Source: JAOBAU01 sp034667465 (GTDB lineage Bacteria > Acidobacteriota > Thermoanaerobaculia > Gp7-AA8). Taken from it: DNA of 64,000 nt. The stretch covers positions 707,292-771,291 of the forward strand of contig JAXDJV010000002.1 in assembly GCA_034667465.1 (NCBI GenBank). Direction: 5' to 3'. The first letter of the stretch is position 1; each line of letters starts with the position of its first letter. Below are positions 16,550-23,059 of the stretch, in pieces. The translations under genes were made by a program, and so were the position numbers. The notes under the pieces were generated by a model. That model was not told the DNA's origin and made no database searches. It was given only the letters and a program-made list of their open reading frames with translations.

Positions 16550-17178
16550 GGCATCCGAATCCTGCCGTCGGCGATGAGCGGCTGAATCGGCTGAATGTCG
16601 GCGCCGCGCCGCGAGTCGATCAACTCCGCCGCGGTCGTGAAATCGACGATCGCTTCGAGGTTCTTGATCGTCGGGAAAACGAGTCGCAGTTCTTTTTTCT
16701 GCGCGAGCGCATCTGCCGGCGTAAGCCACGCCAGCTCCACCGCTTCCGCTTCGGCGGCGGTCGCGATCACGTCGCGCGAAACCTGCGTCAGGAAGAACCA
16801 CGTATCGAATCGCTTCGGAACGCCGAATGGCGTGATCCAGTGCGACGTCCAAACGAGCCGCTCGAAATCGATCGGCGATTCGCTGAGCAGTTCGGCGAAT
16901 GATTTCTCGCGCTGTGAATCGGTGAGCGGCGCGCCGAGCCAGACGCCGGTCTCTTCGAACAGCTCGCGCGTCGCGGCGATGCGCATCGTCGACAGTTCCG
17001 AGCCATCGCCGAGCGTGCGATCTTCATCGTCGACCGCGCCGCCGGGAAACACCCACGCGTCGGGGACGAAGCTGGCGTCGGCGCGGCGGCGCATCATCAG
17101 CACTTCGAGCGGGCCGTCTCCCGAACCATTGCGCAACACGAGCACGCTGGCTGCGGGAACGGCGACTACTTCTGCCAT
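16546..17178 (-). CDS. NUDIX hydrolase
   Basis: 210 aa of the larger coenzyme-A-diphosphatase-like NUDT group. The Nudix box runs from VFPGGAVDDED to MRIAATRELFEETGVWL, with REXXEE intact and an insertion after the GG, as in NUDT7/19-type proteins. ATG 17178 is preferred to a GTG at 17187; it lies 13 nt inside the moaE 3' end. It is coupled to the MBL gene by ATGA. The substrate cannot be fixed from sequence. Confidence 0.92.
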   Translation of the reverse strand: MAEVVAVPAASVLVLRNGSGDGPLEVLMMRRRADASFVPDAWVFPGGAVDDEDRTLGDGSELSTMRIAATRELFEETGVWLGAPLTDSQREKSFAELLSESPIDFERLVWTSHWITPFGVPKRFDTWFFLTQVSRDVIATAAEAEAVELAWLTPADALAQKKELRLVFPTIKNLEAIVDFTTAAELIDSRRGADIQPIQPLIADGRIRMP

Positions 17179-17576
17179 CCGACCCACTCCTCGCCGTCGG
17201 GCCCTTTTTCTTTTTTCCAGATCGGGACCGTTTGCTTGATGCGATCGATCAGCGCGCGGCAGGCGCCGAACGATTCGCCGCGATGTGGCGACGAGCAGAC
17301 GATCGCGATCGACGAATCGCCGACGTGCAGGAGTCCGAGACGATGCACGACCGCGATCGCCGTGTCGGGAAATTCGCGCGCAACGTCGTCGATGATGCGG
17401 GCGATCTCTTTCTCCGCCATCGGGCGATAGGCGTCGTAGAAGATCGATTCGACGGCGCGGCCGTCGTGATGATTGCGGACGACCCCTTCGAAGAGGACGT
17501 ACGCGCCGTCGGAAGGACGCATGACGCGCGCGACGAGCGCGGTGGCGTTGATGGGTTCGTCGGTGAGGTGCGTCAT
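17166..17576 (-). CDS. moaE: Molybdopterin synthase catalytic subunit
   Basis: 136 aa. It transfers sulfur from the MoaD C-terminal thiocarboxylate to precursor Z. MoaE motifs: FEGVVRNHHDGRAV, YDAYRPMAEKEI, HRLGLLHVGD, SPHRGESFGACR and the catalytic-lysine region VPIWKKE. Starts at ATG 17576, 10 nt after the moaD stop. A longer frame reads back through moaD in the wrong phase and is not real. Confidence 0.95.
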   Translation of the reverse strand: MTHLTDEPINATALVARVMRPSDGAYVLFEGVVRNHHDGRAVESIFYDAYRPMAEKEIARIIDDVAREFPDTAIAVVHRLGLLHVGDSSIAIVCSSPHRGESFGACRALIDRIKQTVPIWKKEKGPDGEEWVGWQK

Positions 17577-17586
17577 GAAGTCGACG

Positions 17587-17832
17587 TCATCCCCCCGCCA
17601 CCGGCGGAATGAACGCCAGCTCGTCGCCGTCGCGCAGCAGCTGATCCGGCGACGCGTAGCTTTCATTGATCGCCGTCATCGGCGGGAGCTCGTACGCGGC
17701 GAGCTCGGTGTGTTGCGCGCGCAGCGATTGCCAGACGTCGCGTGCGCGGGTTCCGTCGGCGAGCTCGAGCTCGGTTTCCGCGCGGCCGGTGATGTCGCGG
17801 AGGACCGCGAAGCAGAGGAGTCGAACCTTCAC
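17587..17832 (-). CDS. moaD: Molybdopterin synthase sulfur carrier subunit
   Basis: 81 aa ubiquitin-like protein ending in the diagnostic GG (FIPPVAGG), which is adenylated and thiocarboxylated. It pairs with moaE directly downstream. I start at GTG 17832 (VKVRLLCFAVLRD) because a TAGAAT box (17840-17845) ends 7 nt before it and overlaps the alternative ATG 17841. The layout is the same as argF. The gene is divergent from the DUF1858 gene, with only 25 nt between start codons. Confidence 0.93.
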   Translation of the reverse strand: MKVRLLCFAVLRDITGRAETELELADGTRARDVWQSLRAQHTELAAYELPPMTAINESYASPDQLLRDGDELAFIPPVAGG

Positions 17833-17839
17833 GCGCCGC

Positions 17840-17845
17840 ATTCTA
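17840..17845 (-). promoter_or_regulatory. -10 box of moaD
   Basis: TAGAAT, minus strand, 7 nt before GTG 17832. It abuts a plus-strand -10 box at 17846-17851. Confidence 0.55.
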
Positions 17846-17851
17846 TAAAAT
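17846..17851 (+). promoter_or_regulatory. -10 box of the DUF1858 gene
   Basis: TAAAAT, plus strand, 6 nt before GTG 17858 (TATAAA at 17844-17849 is an alternative register). It is back to back with the moaD box. Confidence 0.5.
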
Positions 17852-17857
17852 CGTCCG

Positions 17858-18082
17858 GTGACGAACGCCTTCACGAAAGAGATGACGGTCGGCGATGCGC
17901 TCGCCGCCCACCCGCACGCGCGCTGGGTGTTCGCCGCGTATCACCTCAACGGCTGCACGAACTGCGTCTCGCGCGTCGACGAAACGCTCGAGGAAGTCGG
18001 CGTGGCGTACGGCATCTCCGTCGAGAAGCTGCTCGCCGATCTGAACGCGCTTCAGGTCGCTGCCGTCTCTTCGTCGTCGTGA
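17858..18082 (+). CDS. DUF1858 (redox disulfide) domain protein
   Basis: 74 aa, the size of a single DUF1858 domain. It has KEMTVGDALAAHP near the N-terminus and the CTNC motif in HLNGCTNCVSRVDETLEEV. The domain is often found with hybrid-cluster or Fe-S proteins and is thought to use the CxxC pair as a redox disulfide. The GTG start is kept because it precedes the conserved TKEMTV segment and sits 6 nt from a -10 box; ATG 17882 would remove it. Confidence 0.82.
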   Translation: MTNAFTKEMTVGDALAAHPHARWVFAAYHLNGCTNCVSRVDETLEEVGVAYGISVEKLLADLNALQVAAVSSSS

Positions 18083-18141
18083 GCCGGCACGGCCGGCGGC
18101 GTATGTGGCAGAGCCTTCGCGCCGTTTCCGATTCTGCGGGC

Positions 18142-18717
18142 CTACGTGATTGCTATGACACCTTCGGTGTCATTTGAAGCGGCGAGCAGCGCATCGCGGA
18201 CGAACGTGATGTGCTCTTCGAGGTCGACGCCGAGTTCCGCGATGCTGTTGTAGATGTCGTCGCGGCTGACGGTGCGCGCGAACGCTTTGTCCTTCAGCTT
18301 CTTCTTCACCGATGACGGCTTCACGTCGGCGAGCTGCTTCGACGGCTGCACGAGCGCGCAGGCGGTCAGGAATCCGCAGAGCTCGTCGCACGCGAAGAGC
18401 GCTTTCGCCATCAGCGTGTCGCGCGCGACGCCGGTGTACGGCGCGTGTCCCATGATGGCGCGGCGCAGCTCCTCGTCGAAGCCTTCCTCCTCGAGGATCT
18501 TCGAGCCGACGTACGGATGCTGATCGGCGTTCGGGAACTGCTCGTAATCGAAATCGTGAAGCAGTCCGGCGATGCCCCAGCGCACCGGATCTTCGCCGGG
18601 CGCGAACTTCCGCGCGCACGCCTGCATGGCGCGCTCGACGGAGAGAGCGTGTTTCCGCAGCGATTCGGTGTGCGTGTATTTGTGGAGGAGAGCGAGGGCT
18701 TCGGCGCGCGTCTTCAC
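18142..18717 (-). CDS. HD domain protein (putative phosphohydrolase)
   Basis: 191 aa. HD superfamily metal motif: His in LRKHALSVERAM, the HD pair in AGLLHDFDYEQFP, and MGHAPYTGV further on. Relatives are annotated as HDIG or YedJ-like hydrolases with unknown substrates. I start at GTG 18717 (VKTRAEAL), 7 nt after a TATTGT box (18725-18730). A GTG at 18741 would lie upstream of that box. The plus-strand gap 18083-18141 holds nothing I can identify. Confidence 0.85.
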   Translation of the reverse strand: MKTRAEALALLHKYTHTESLRKHALSVERAMQACARKFAPGEDPVRWGIAGLLHDFDYEQFPNADQHPYVGSKILEEEGFDEELRRAIMGHAPYTGVARDTLMAKALFACDELCGFLTACALVQPSKQLADVKPSSVKKKLKDKAFARTVSRDDIYNSIAELGVDLEEHITFVRDALLAASNDTEGVIAIT

Positions 18718-18724
18718 ATCGGAA

Positions 18725-18730
18725 ACAATA
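18725..18730 (-). promoter_or_regulatory. -10 box of the HD domain gene
   Basis: TATTGT on the minus strand, 7 nt before GTG 18717, matching the argF and moaD layout. Confidence 0.45.
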
Positions 18731-18749
18731 CCGGATTGCACGATTTTCC

Positions 18750-18764
18750 TAACCGGCCTGGTTA
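18750..18764. promoter_or_regulatory. Palindromic operator candidate
   Basis: TAACC-GGCCT-GGTTA, perfect 5 bp arms, between the HD gene promoter and the structured locus that follows. No regulator is identified. Confidence 0.35.
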
Positions 18765-18847
18765 AGAATTACAACTTCGACGCGTGCGCGGGAAAAAGTT
18801 ACCGACGTCCTGGACGGCTGCGCAGTCGGGACGGAACTAAACAGGAA

Positions 18848-18985
18848 ATGTCCCAAGTGCGTCTAAATCCAGATATTTCCAGCGTTCGGACGTACAGCTG
18901 CGCTCGCCAGGAGTGCTGCTCGAAGGCCGTTAGTACCTTTCTTCACAAGTTGGCAGGAGCCATGCAACAGGGAGCGGCACGATGA
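18848..18985 (+). CDS. Small ORF 1 (45 aa), doubtful
   Basis: Encodes a 45 aa peptide with three cysteines (SCARQECCSKAV) and ends MQQGAAR. Its own ATG has AGGA only 1 nt upstream, which is too close for a good ribosome-binding site. An internal ATG (18962) with AGGAG 3-4 nt upstream would give just the 7 aa MQQGAAR. Either way its TGA overlaps the ATG of small ORF 2 as ATGA. It may be a short leader ORF rather than a protein gene. Confidence 0.2.
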   Translation: MSQVRLNPDISSVRTYSCARQECCSKAVSTFLHKLAGAMQQGAAR

Positions 18986-19101
18986 AGGTTTCGCTAAAGA
19001 GCTTGAAACCGCTGCGCGGATCCAACCCAACTAATCCGCGCTCAGTGGCCGCTGCGGGCTCCCTCCTAACTATTGGACCGATTTTGGACGATTTTTCTTA
19101 A
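18982..19101 (+). CDS. Small ORF 2 (39 aa), possible
   Basis: 39 aa: basic N-terminal half (MKVSLKSLKPLRG) and hydrophobic C-terminal half (AAAGSLLTIGPILDDFS). A good ribosome-binding site AGGGAG sits 7 nt before the ATG, which overlaps the upstream stop (ATGA). Codons such as CTA, TTG and AAT are unlike the neighbours, and part of the ORF is also one arm of the 19047/19127 helix, so RNA function could be primary. Product unknown. Confidence 0.3.
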   Translation: MKVSLKSLKPLRGSNPTNPRSVAAAGSLLTIGPILDDFS

Positions 19102-19153
19102 AGCTTCCTTGAACCCCACCAACTGGCCGCAGCGGTCCAGCCCGAAGTACACG

Positions 19154-19180
19154 ACGGAGCCGAAAGGCTCCGTTAGTGTT
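19154..19180 (+). terminator. Intrinsic terminator of the structured locus
   Basis: ACGGAGCC-GAAA-GGCTCCGT stem (8 bp, GNRA loop) at 19154-19173, followed by TAGTGTTT. Outer ACAC/GTGT pairing can lengthen the stem. Confidence 0.65.
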
Positions 19181-19191
19181 TCTACCCCACT

Positions 19192-19260
19192 GTGCTGAGT
19201 GCAGAGTGCAGAGTGCTGAGTCAAATCCCCTGATTCCTCTCAGCACTCAGCACTCAGCAC
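19192..19260. repeat. CTGAGTGC-family inverted repeat upstream of polA
   Basis: GTGCTGAGTGCAGAGTGC... inverted against CTCAGCACTCAGCACTCAG. It ends 2 nt before the polA -10 box, so any -35 element would lie within the repeat. Confidence 0.8.
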
Positions 19261-19262
19261 CC

Positions 19263-19268
19263 TATAAT
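19263..19268 (+). promoter_or_regulatory. -10 box of polA
   Basis: Consensus TATAAT, 9 nt before ATG 19278. Confidence 0.6.
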
Positions 19269-19277
19269 CCGCCCGCG

Positions 19278-21932
19278 ATGCCTGAGAAGCGCCCAACGTT
19301 ATTCATCATCGACGGTTCCAACAACGTCTACCGTTCCTACTTTGCGATTCGTGGTCTGACGAACTCGTCGGGGCTGGCCACGAACGCGGTTTATGGCTTC
19401 ACGCAGACGCTGAAGAAGCTGCTGAAGGATTTCGAGCCGGACTGCATCGCGGTCGCGTTCGACCTCGGTGGCGCGAAGACGCGTCATGACACGTATGCCG
19501 ATTACAAGAAGGATCGGCGTCCGATGCCGGACGATCTTTCGGTTCAGCTGCCGTTCGTGAATGAAGTGCTCGACGGGTTTCGCATCCCGGTCATCGGGAT
19601 CACCGACTGGGAAGCCGACGATCTGATCGGCTCGCTCGCCTGCGCCGCGCGCGATCGCGGTTACGACGTCGTCCTCGCCACTTCGGACAAAGATTTCTTC
19701 CAGCTCGTCGGTCCGGGCATTCGCTTTTTTCACACCGGCCGCGAGGTGATGTACGACGAGAAAGGCGCCGCGGAAGCGTTCGGACTCGCGCCCGACAAAG
19801 TCGTTGATGTGATGGCGATCTGGGGCGATGCCATCGACAACATTCCCGGCGTTCCCGGCATCGGCGAGAAGGGCGCAAAGGCGCTCATTCAGCAATACGG
19901 CTCGCTCGAAGGCGTCTACGAACATCTCGACGAGCTCAAACCGGCGCAGCGCAAGAAGCTGGAGGAGCATCGCGACAAGGCGTTCATGTCGCGCGACCTC
20001 GCGCGGATCAAGTGCGACATCAGCGTCGACTACATCGACTTCACCACGCTCACGCGCCAGGAGCCCGACCGCGCGAAGCTGCACGACGTTTTCTCGCGCC
20101 TCGAATTCGCGTCGCTGATGCAGGAGTTCATGCCGGACGCACCGCCGGTCGAGCGCGACTATCGCGTCGCTGCAAGTGCCGACGATCTGAGCGAGCTCGC
20201 GGAGAACAGCGAGCCGATCGCGCTCTGGGTCGAGCCGTCGACGCCGGAAGGTTTCGACGGTCCGATGGCGATCTCGTTGTCATCGAAAGCTGCGGAGTCG
20301 CTGATCGTGCCGGTCGCGGAAAACGTCGGCGGCAATGCGGAGCTGACTGCTGCGCTGCGCGCGCTGCTCGAATCCGATCGACAGTTCATCGCACACGACG
20401 TGAAGCTGCAGATGCGCCGGCTCGCCACGAACGGCTGGCCGGTGCCGGCGCGTTTCGCCGACACGATGATCCTCTCGTACGTCCTCAATCCCGGCCTGCC
20501 GAGTCATGCGTTTGGCAACATCGCGCGCGACCGGCTGAAGCTCGATCTCTCATCGCGCAAAGACGTCGCGAAGACAGCGTCGCTCTTCGAAATCGATCAC
20601 GAGATCGGTTCCTCGCCGCTCAGCCCTTACATCCAATACCTCGGCGAACGCTCCGACGTCGCCATCGGACTCCGCGACATGCTCGAGCCGGAGCTGCGCC
20701 GCGACACGGAGCTCGAGAAGATTTACGAGACGATCGAGCTGCCGCTGATTCCTGTGCTGTCGCGAATGGAAGCGCGCGGGATTCGTATCGACGTCGAGCT
20801 GCTGCATTCGATGTCGCAGACGATGGGCAGGCAGCTCGCGGAACTGGAGACGCGCATCTACGCCGAGGCGGGAACTGAGTTCAACATCAACTCGCCGCAG
20901 CAGCTCGGGCACATCCTGTTCGAGAAGCTGCAGTATCCGGTGTCGAAGAAGACGAAGGGGACGAAGGCGTATTCGACGTCCGTCGATGTGCTGCAGGAGC
21001 TCGCCGCGCACGGCTTCGCGGTGCCGCAGCTGATTCTCAATCATCGCGAGCTGCACAAGCTGAAATCGACGTACATCGATGCGCTGCCGCAGCTCGTTGC
21101 GCGCGACGGCCGCGTGCACACGTCGTTCAATCAGGCGGTGGCGGCGACGGGACGGCTGTCGTCATCCGATCCGAACCTGCAGAACATCCCGATTCGCACC
21201 GAGCTCGGACGCGAGATTCGAAAGGCGTTCATCGCCGACAAGGGCAATGTGCTGCTGTCGGCCGATTACTCGCAGGTCGAGTTGCGCATCCTCGCGCACA
21301 TCTCCGGCGATCCCGATCTGATCGAGACCTTCCAGCGCGGCGCCGACATTCATCGCGCCACGGCGTCGAAGATGTTCAGCATTCCGGAGAACGAGCTGAC
21401 GCACGATCAGCGGCGCGCCGCGAAGACGATCAACTTCGGCGTGCTGTACGGGATGTCGGCGTTCCGTCTGTCAAACGAGCTGAACATTCCGACCGGCCAG
21501 GCGAAGGATTTCATCGACGCCTATTTCGCGCGCTATCCGAAGATTCAGGAGTACCTCGATCGGACTCTCGAAGAAGCGCGCGCCAGCGGCAAGGTGACGA
21601 CGCTGTTCGGACGCGTGCGATACATCCCGGAGATTCACAATCGCTCGTTCACCGTGCGCGGCAACGCGGAGCGGATGGCGACGAATGCGCCGATTCAGGG
21701 AACGGCGGCCGATATTCTGAAGCTGGCGATGATCGCGCTCGAAAAGACGCTCGATCGTGATGCGCAGATGCTTTTGACGGTGCACGACGAAATCGTGATC
21801 GAGGTGCCGGAAGCGAAAGCAGCCGAGGTGGCGGAGTTCGTGAAAGGGACGATGTCGAACATCTTTCCGCTGGCGGTCCCGCTGGCGGTCGATGCACACT
21901 ACGGAAAGAGCTGGTACGAAGCCAAAGAGTGA
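19278..21932 (+). CDS. polA: DNA polymerase I
   Basis: 884 aa. Residues 1-290 are the 5'-3' exonuclease (LFIIDGSNNVYRSYF, DWEADDLIG, IPGVPGIGEKGA). About 300-480 is a 3'-5' exonuclease-like domain. The remainder is the A-family polymerase (motif A DYSQVELRILAHISGD, motif B RRAAKTINFGVLYGMS, motif C LLTVHDEIVIE). The exonuclease acid motifs look lost: the DxE position reads ALWVEPSTPEG and the second motif IAHDVKLQMRR lacks the aspartate, so proofreading is probably absent. The start at MPEKRPTLF is fixed by the family N-terminus and by TATAAT 9 nt upstream; a longer frame would read through the repeat. Confidence 0.97.
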   Translation: MPEKRPTLFIIDGSNNVYRSYFAIRGLTNSSGLATNAVYGFTQTLKKLLKDFEPDCIAVAFDLGGAKTRHDTYADYKKDRRPMPDDLSVQLPFVNEVLDGFRIPVIGITDWEADDLIGSLACAARDRGYDVVLATSDKDFFQLVGPGIRFFHTGREVMYDEKGAAEAFGLAPDKVVDVMAIWGDAIDNIPGVPGIGEKGAKALIQQYGSLEGVYEHLDELKPAQRKKLEEHRDKAFMSRDLARIKCDISVDYIDFTTLTRQEPDRAKLHDVFSRLEFASLMQEFMPDAPPVERDYRVAASADDLSELAENSEPIALWVEPSTPEGFDGPMAISLSSKAAESLIVPVAENVGGNAELTAALRALLESDRQFIAHDVKLQMRRLATNGWPVPARFADTMILSYVLNPGLPSHAFGNIARDRLKLDLSSRKDVAKTASLFEIDHEIGSSPLSPYIQYLGERSDVAIGLRDMLEPELRRDTELEKIYETIELPLIPVLSRMEARGIRIDVELLHSMSQTMGRQLAELETRIYAEAGTEFNINSPQQLGHILFEKLQYPVSKKTKGTKAYSTSVDVLQELAAHGFAVPQLILNHRELHKLKSTYIDALPQLVARDGRVHTSFNQAVAATGRLSSSDPNLQNIPIRTELGREIRKAFIADKGNVLLSADYSQVELRILAHISGDPDLIETFQRGADIHRATASKMFSIPENELTHDQRRAAKTINFGVLYGMSAFRLSNELNIPTGQAKDFIDAYFARYPKIQEYLDRTLEEARASGKVTTLFGRVRYIPEIHNRSFTVRGNAERMATNAPIQGTAADILKLAMIALEKTLDRDAQMLLTVHDEIVIEVPEAKAAEVAEFVKGTMSNIFPLAVPLAVDAHYGKSWYEAKE

Positions 21933-23059
21933 TCGATCGCCGTCTGGTTCTGGTCGTCCTGATATGTCTGTCGTGCAAGCCGGCGGCGCCGTCGAAGCCG
22001 GCCGCTGCGACCGCGACCGCTCCGGCCGGACCGCAGCTGCGCGCGACCGTCGTGACGATCGAGACGAAGCTGGTCGCGCCCGATCGCACTCTGCGTCACA
22101 CCATCACGATTGCGAACGATCGGGCGCGCAGCAGTGACGAGCTCGATCGCTGGCGGCTGTTCGATCTGAAGAACAACCGCGTCACGTTCGTCGACGATCT
22201 CGAGCGGACGTATCGCACCGTCGATGCGAAGCAGCTCGCCGCCGATCGAACGTCGGCGCTCGCTGATGACGACGAGGTACCCGTGGGTTTTCCGCGCGCC
22301 GAGGTCGTGCGCGGTACGACACCGCGTGCCGTGCTCGGCGTGAATGCGAGCGAGCTTGTGGTGAAGCTCGGCGCGTATGAACGTCATCTCTGGATTGCAG
22401 AGCACAACGCCATTCCGCCGCAGCTCTTCGCGATGATGCAGGCGAGCGAACCGCTGGCGACGCCGCTCGCGCCGGTCATGCGCGCCGCCGAAGAAGCGCT
22501 GCTTTCCGTGCGCGGATTTCCACTCGAGGATCACGCCGAGCTGCCGTACGGCGATCGAAAGATGGTCGTCGATCGGAAGGTCGTCAGCATCACGCAGGCG
22601 AATGTGCCGGCGGCCTTGTTCGATGTGAACCGCGCCTTCCGCCACCTCGCTGCACCGCCGGCTGCGGCGCCGAAACCGCGCAGTACGAAACCGCGTCCGG
22701 TCGTGGAAGAGACGACGCAGCCGGTCGCGACCGAGACAACGACGACGACTGCGCCGGTTGCACCGGTGAAGGTTGCACCGGCCAAAGCGAAGCAGCCGGT
22801 CGTGAAGAAGGCGCCGCCGAAGAAGAAGACGGTGGTGAAGAAGGCGGCTGTGAAGAAGGCGCCCGCGAAAAAAGCACCGCCGAAAAAGAAAACGCCGGTG
22901 CCGAAGCAGGCACCGGCGAAGAAGGTGGCGGGCGGAGCGCCCGCCACCACACTGGCGTTCGTTCGTGCTCAGCGCAGAGTCTTCACGTATTCGATGAGCG
23001 CTCTTCGTTCGGCCTCGGTGAAGTCGCGATTCGCAGTGCCCTCGCGAATCTGCGTGTAA
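21929..23059 (+). CDS. Putative lipoprotein with lysine/alanine-rich tail
   Basis: 376 aa from GTG 21929, which overlaps the polA stop (GTGA). The N-terminus has a lipobox-like LICLSC (Cys 16). A middle domain of about 220 residues (RWRLFDLKNNRVTFVDDL ... ALFDVNRAFRHL) is unassigned. It is followed by a Thr/Pro linker and a histone-H1-like tail of KKAPPKKK/AKKAP repeats. The last 50 residues include a hairpin-encoded segment (VAGGAPATTLA) and then run 91 nt into the convergent cytochrome gene, so the natural C-terminus may have been lost to a repeat insertion. Function unknown. Confidence 0.65.
   Translation: MIDRRLVLVVLICLSCKPAAPSKPAAATATAPAGPQLRATVVTIETKLVAPDRTLRHTITIANDRARSSDELDRWRLFDLKNNRVTFVDDLERTYRTVDAKQLAADRTSALADDDEVPVGFPRAEVVRGTTPRAVLGVNASELVVKLGAYERHLWIAEHNAIPPQLFAMMQASEPLATPLAPVMRAAEEALLSVRGFPLEDHAELPYGDRKMVVDRKVVSITQANVPAALFDVNRAFRHLAAPPAAAPKPRSTKPRPVVEETTQPVATETTTTTAPVAPVKVAPAKAKQPVVKKAPPKKKTVVKKAAVKKAPAKKAPPKKKTPVPKQAPAKKVAGGAPATTLAFVRAQRRVFTYSMSALRSASVKSRFAVPSRICV
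22924..22948. repeat. GGCGGGCG hairpin repeat, in frame (copy 1)
   Basis: Perfect 11 bp hairpin GGTGGCGGGCG-GAG-CGCCCGCCACC followed by ACACTGGC. The same unit with the same reading phase is in sufD at 49363-49389. It may also serve as a hairpin between the convergent genes; there is no T-tract. Confidence 0.75.

Larger units (their letters stand above)
18765..19185 (+). ncRNA. Structured, AT-richer intergenic locus; candidate non-coding RNA or small-ORF mRNA
   Basis: This 420 nt stretch is visibly lower in GC than its neighbours and contains no normal-length gene. Structure that can be read directly: a stem GGGAC (18829) / GTCCC (18849); an 11 bp long-range helix GGCCGCTGCGG (19047-19057) with CCGCAGCGGTC (19127-19137, one G-U pair); and a terminator hairpin at 19154-19173. 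I looked for tmRNA, RNase P, SRP, 5S and common riboswitch consensus and found none. Two overlapping small ORFs are also present (18848-18985 and 18982-19101). It could be an unclassified sRNA, a leader RNA, or a small-protein transcript. Confidence 0.45.

Noticed and set aside
18572..18985. 137 aa plus-strand frame over the HD gene start
   Set aside because: Most of it is antisense to the HD gene; only the last 45 codons are considered, as small ORF 1.
18780..19185. tmRNA or RNase P RNA
   Set aside because: No tRNA-like ends, no tag ending in LAA, and no RNase P core segments such as GAGGAAAGTCC could be found.
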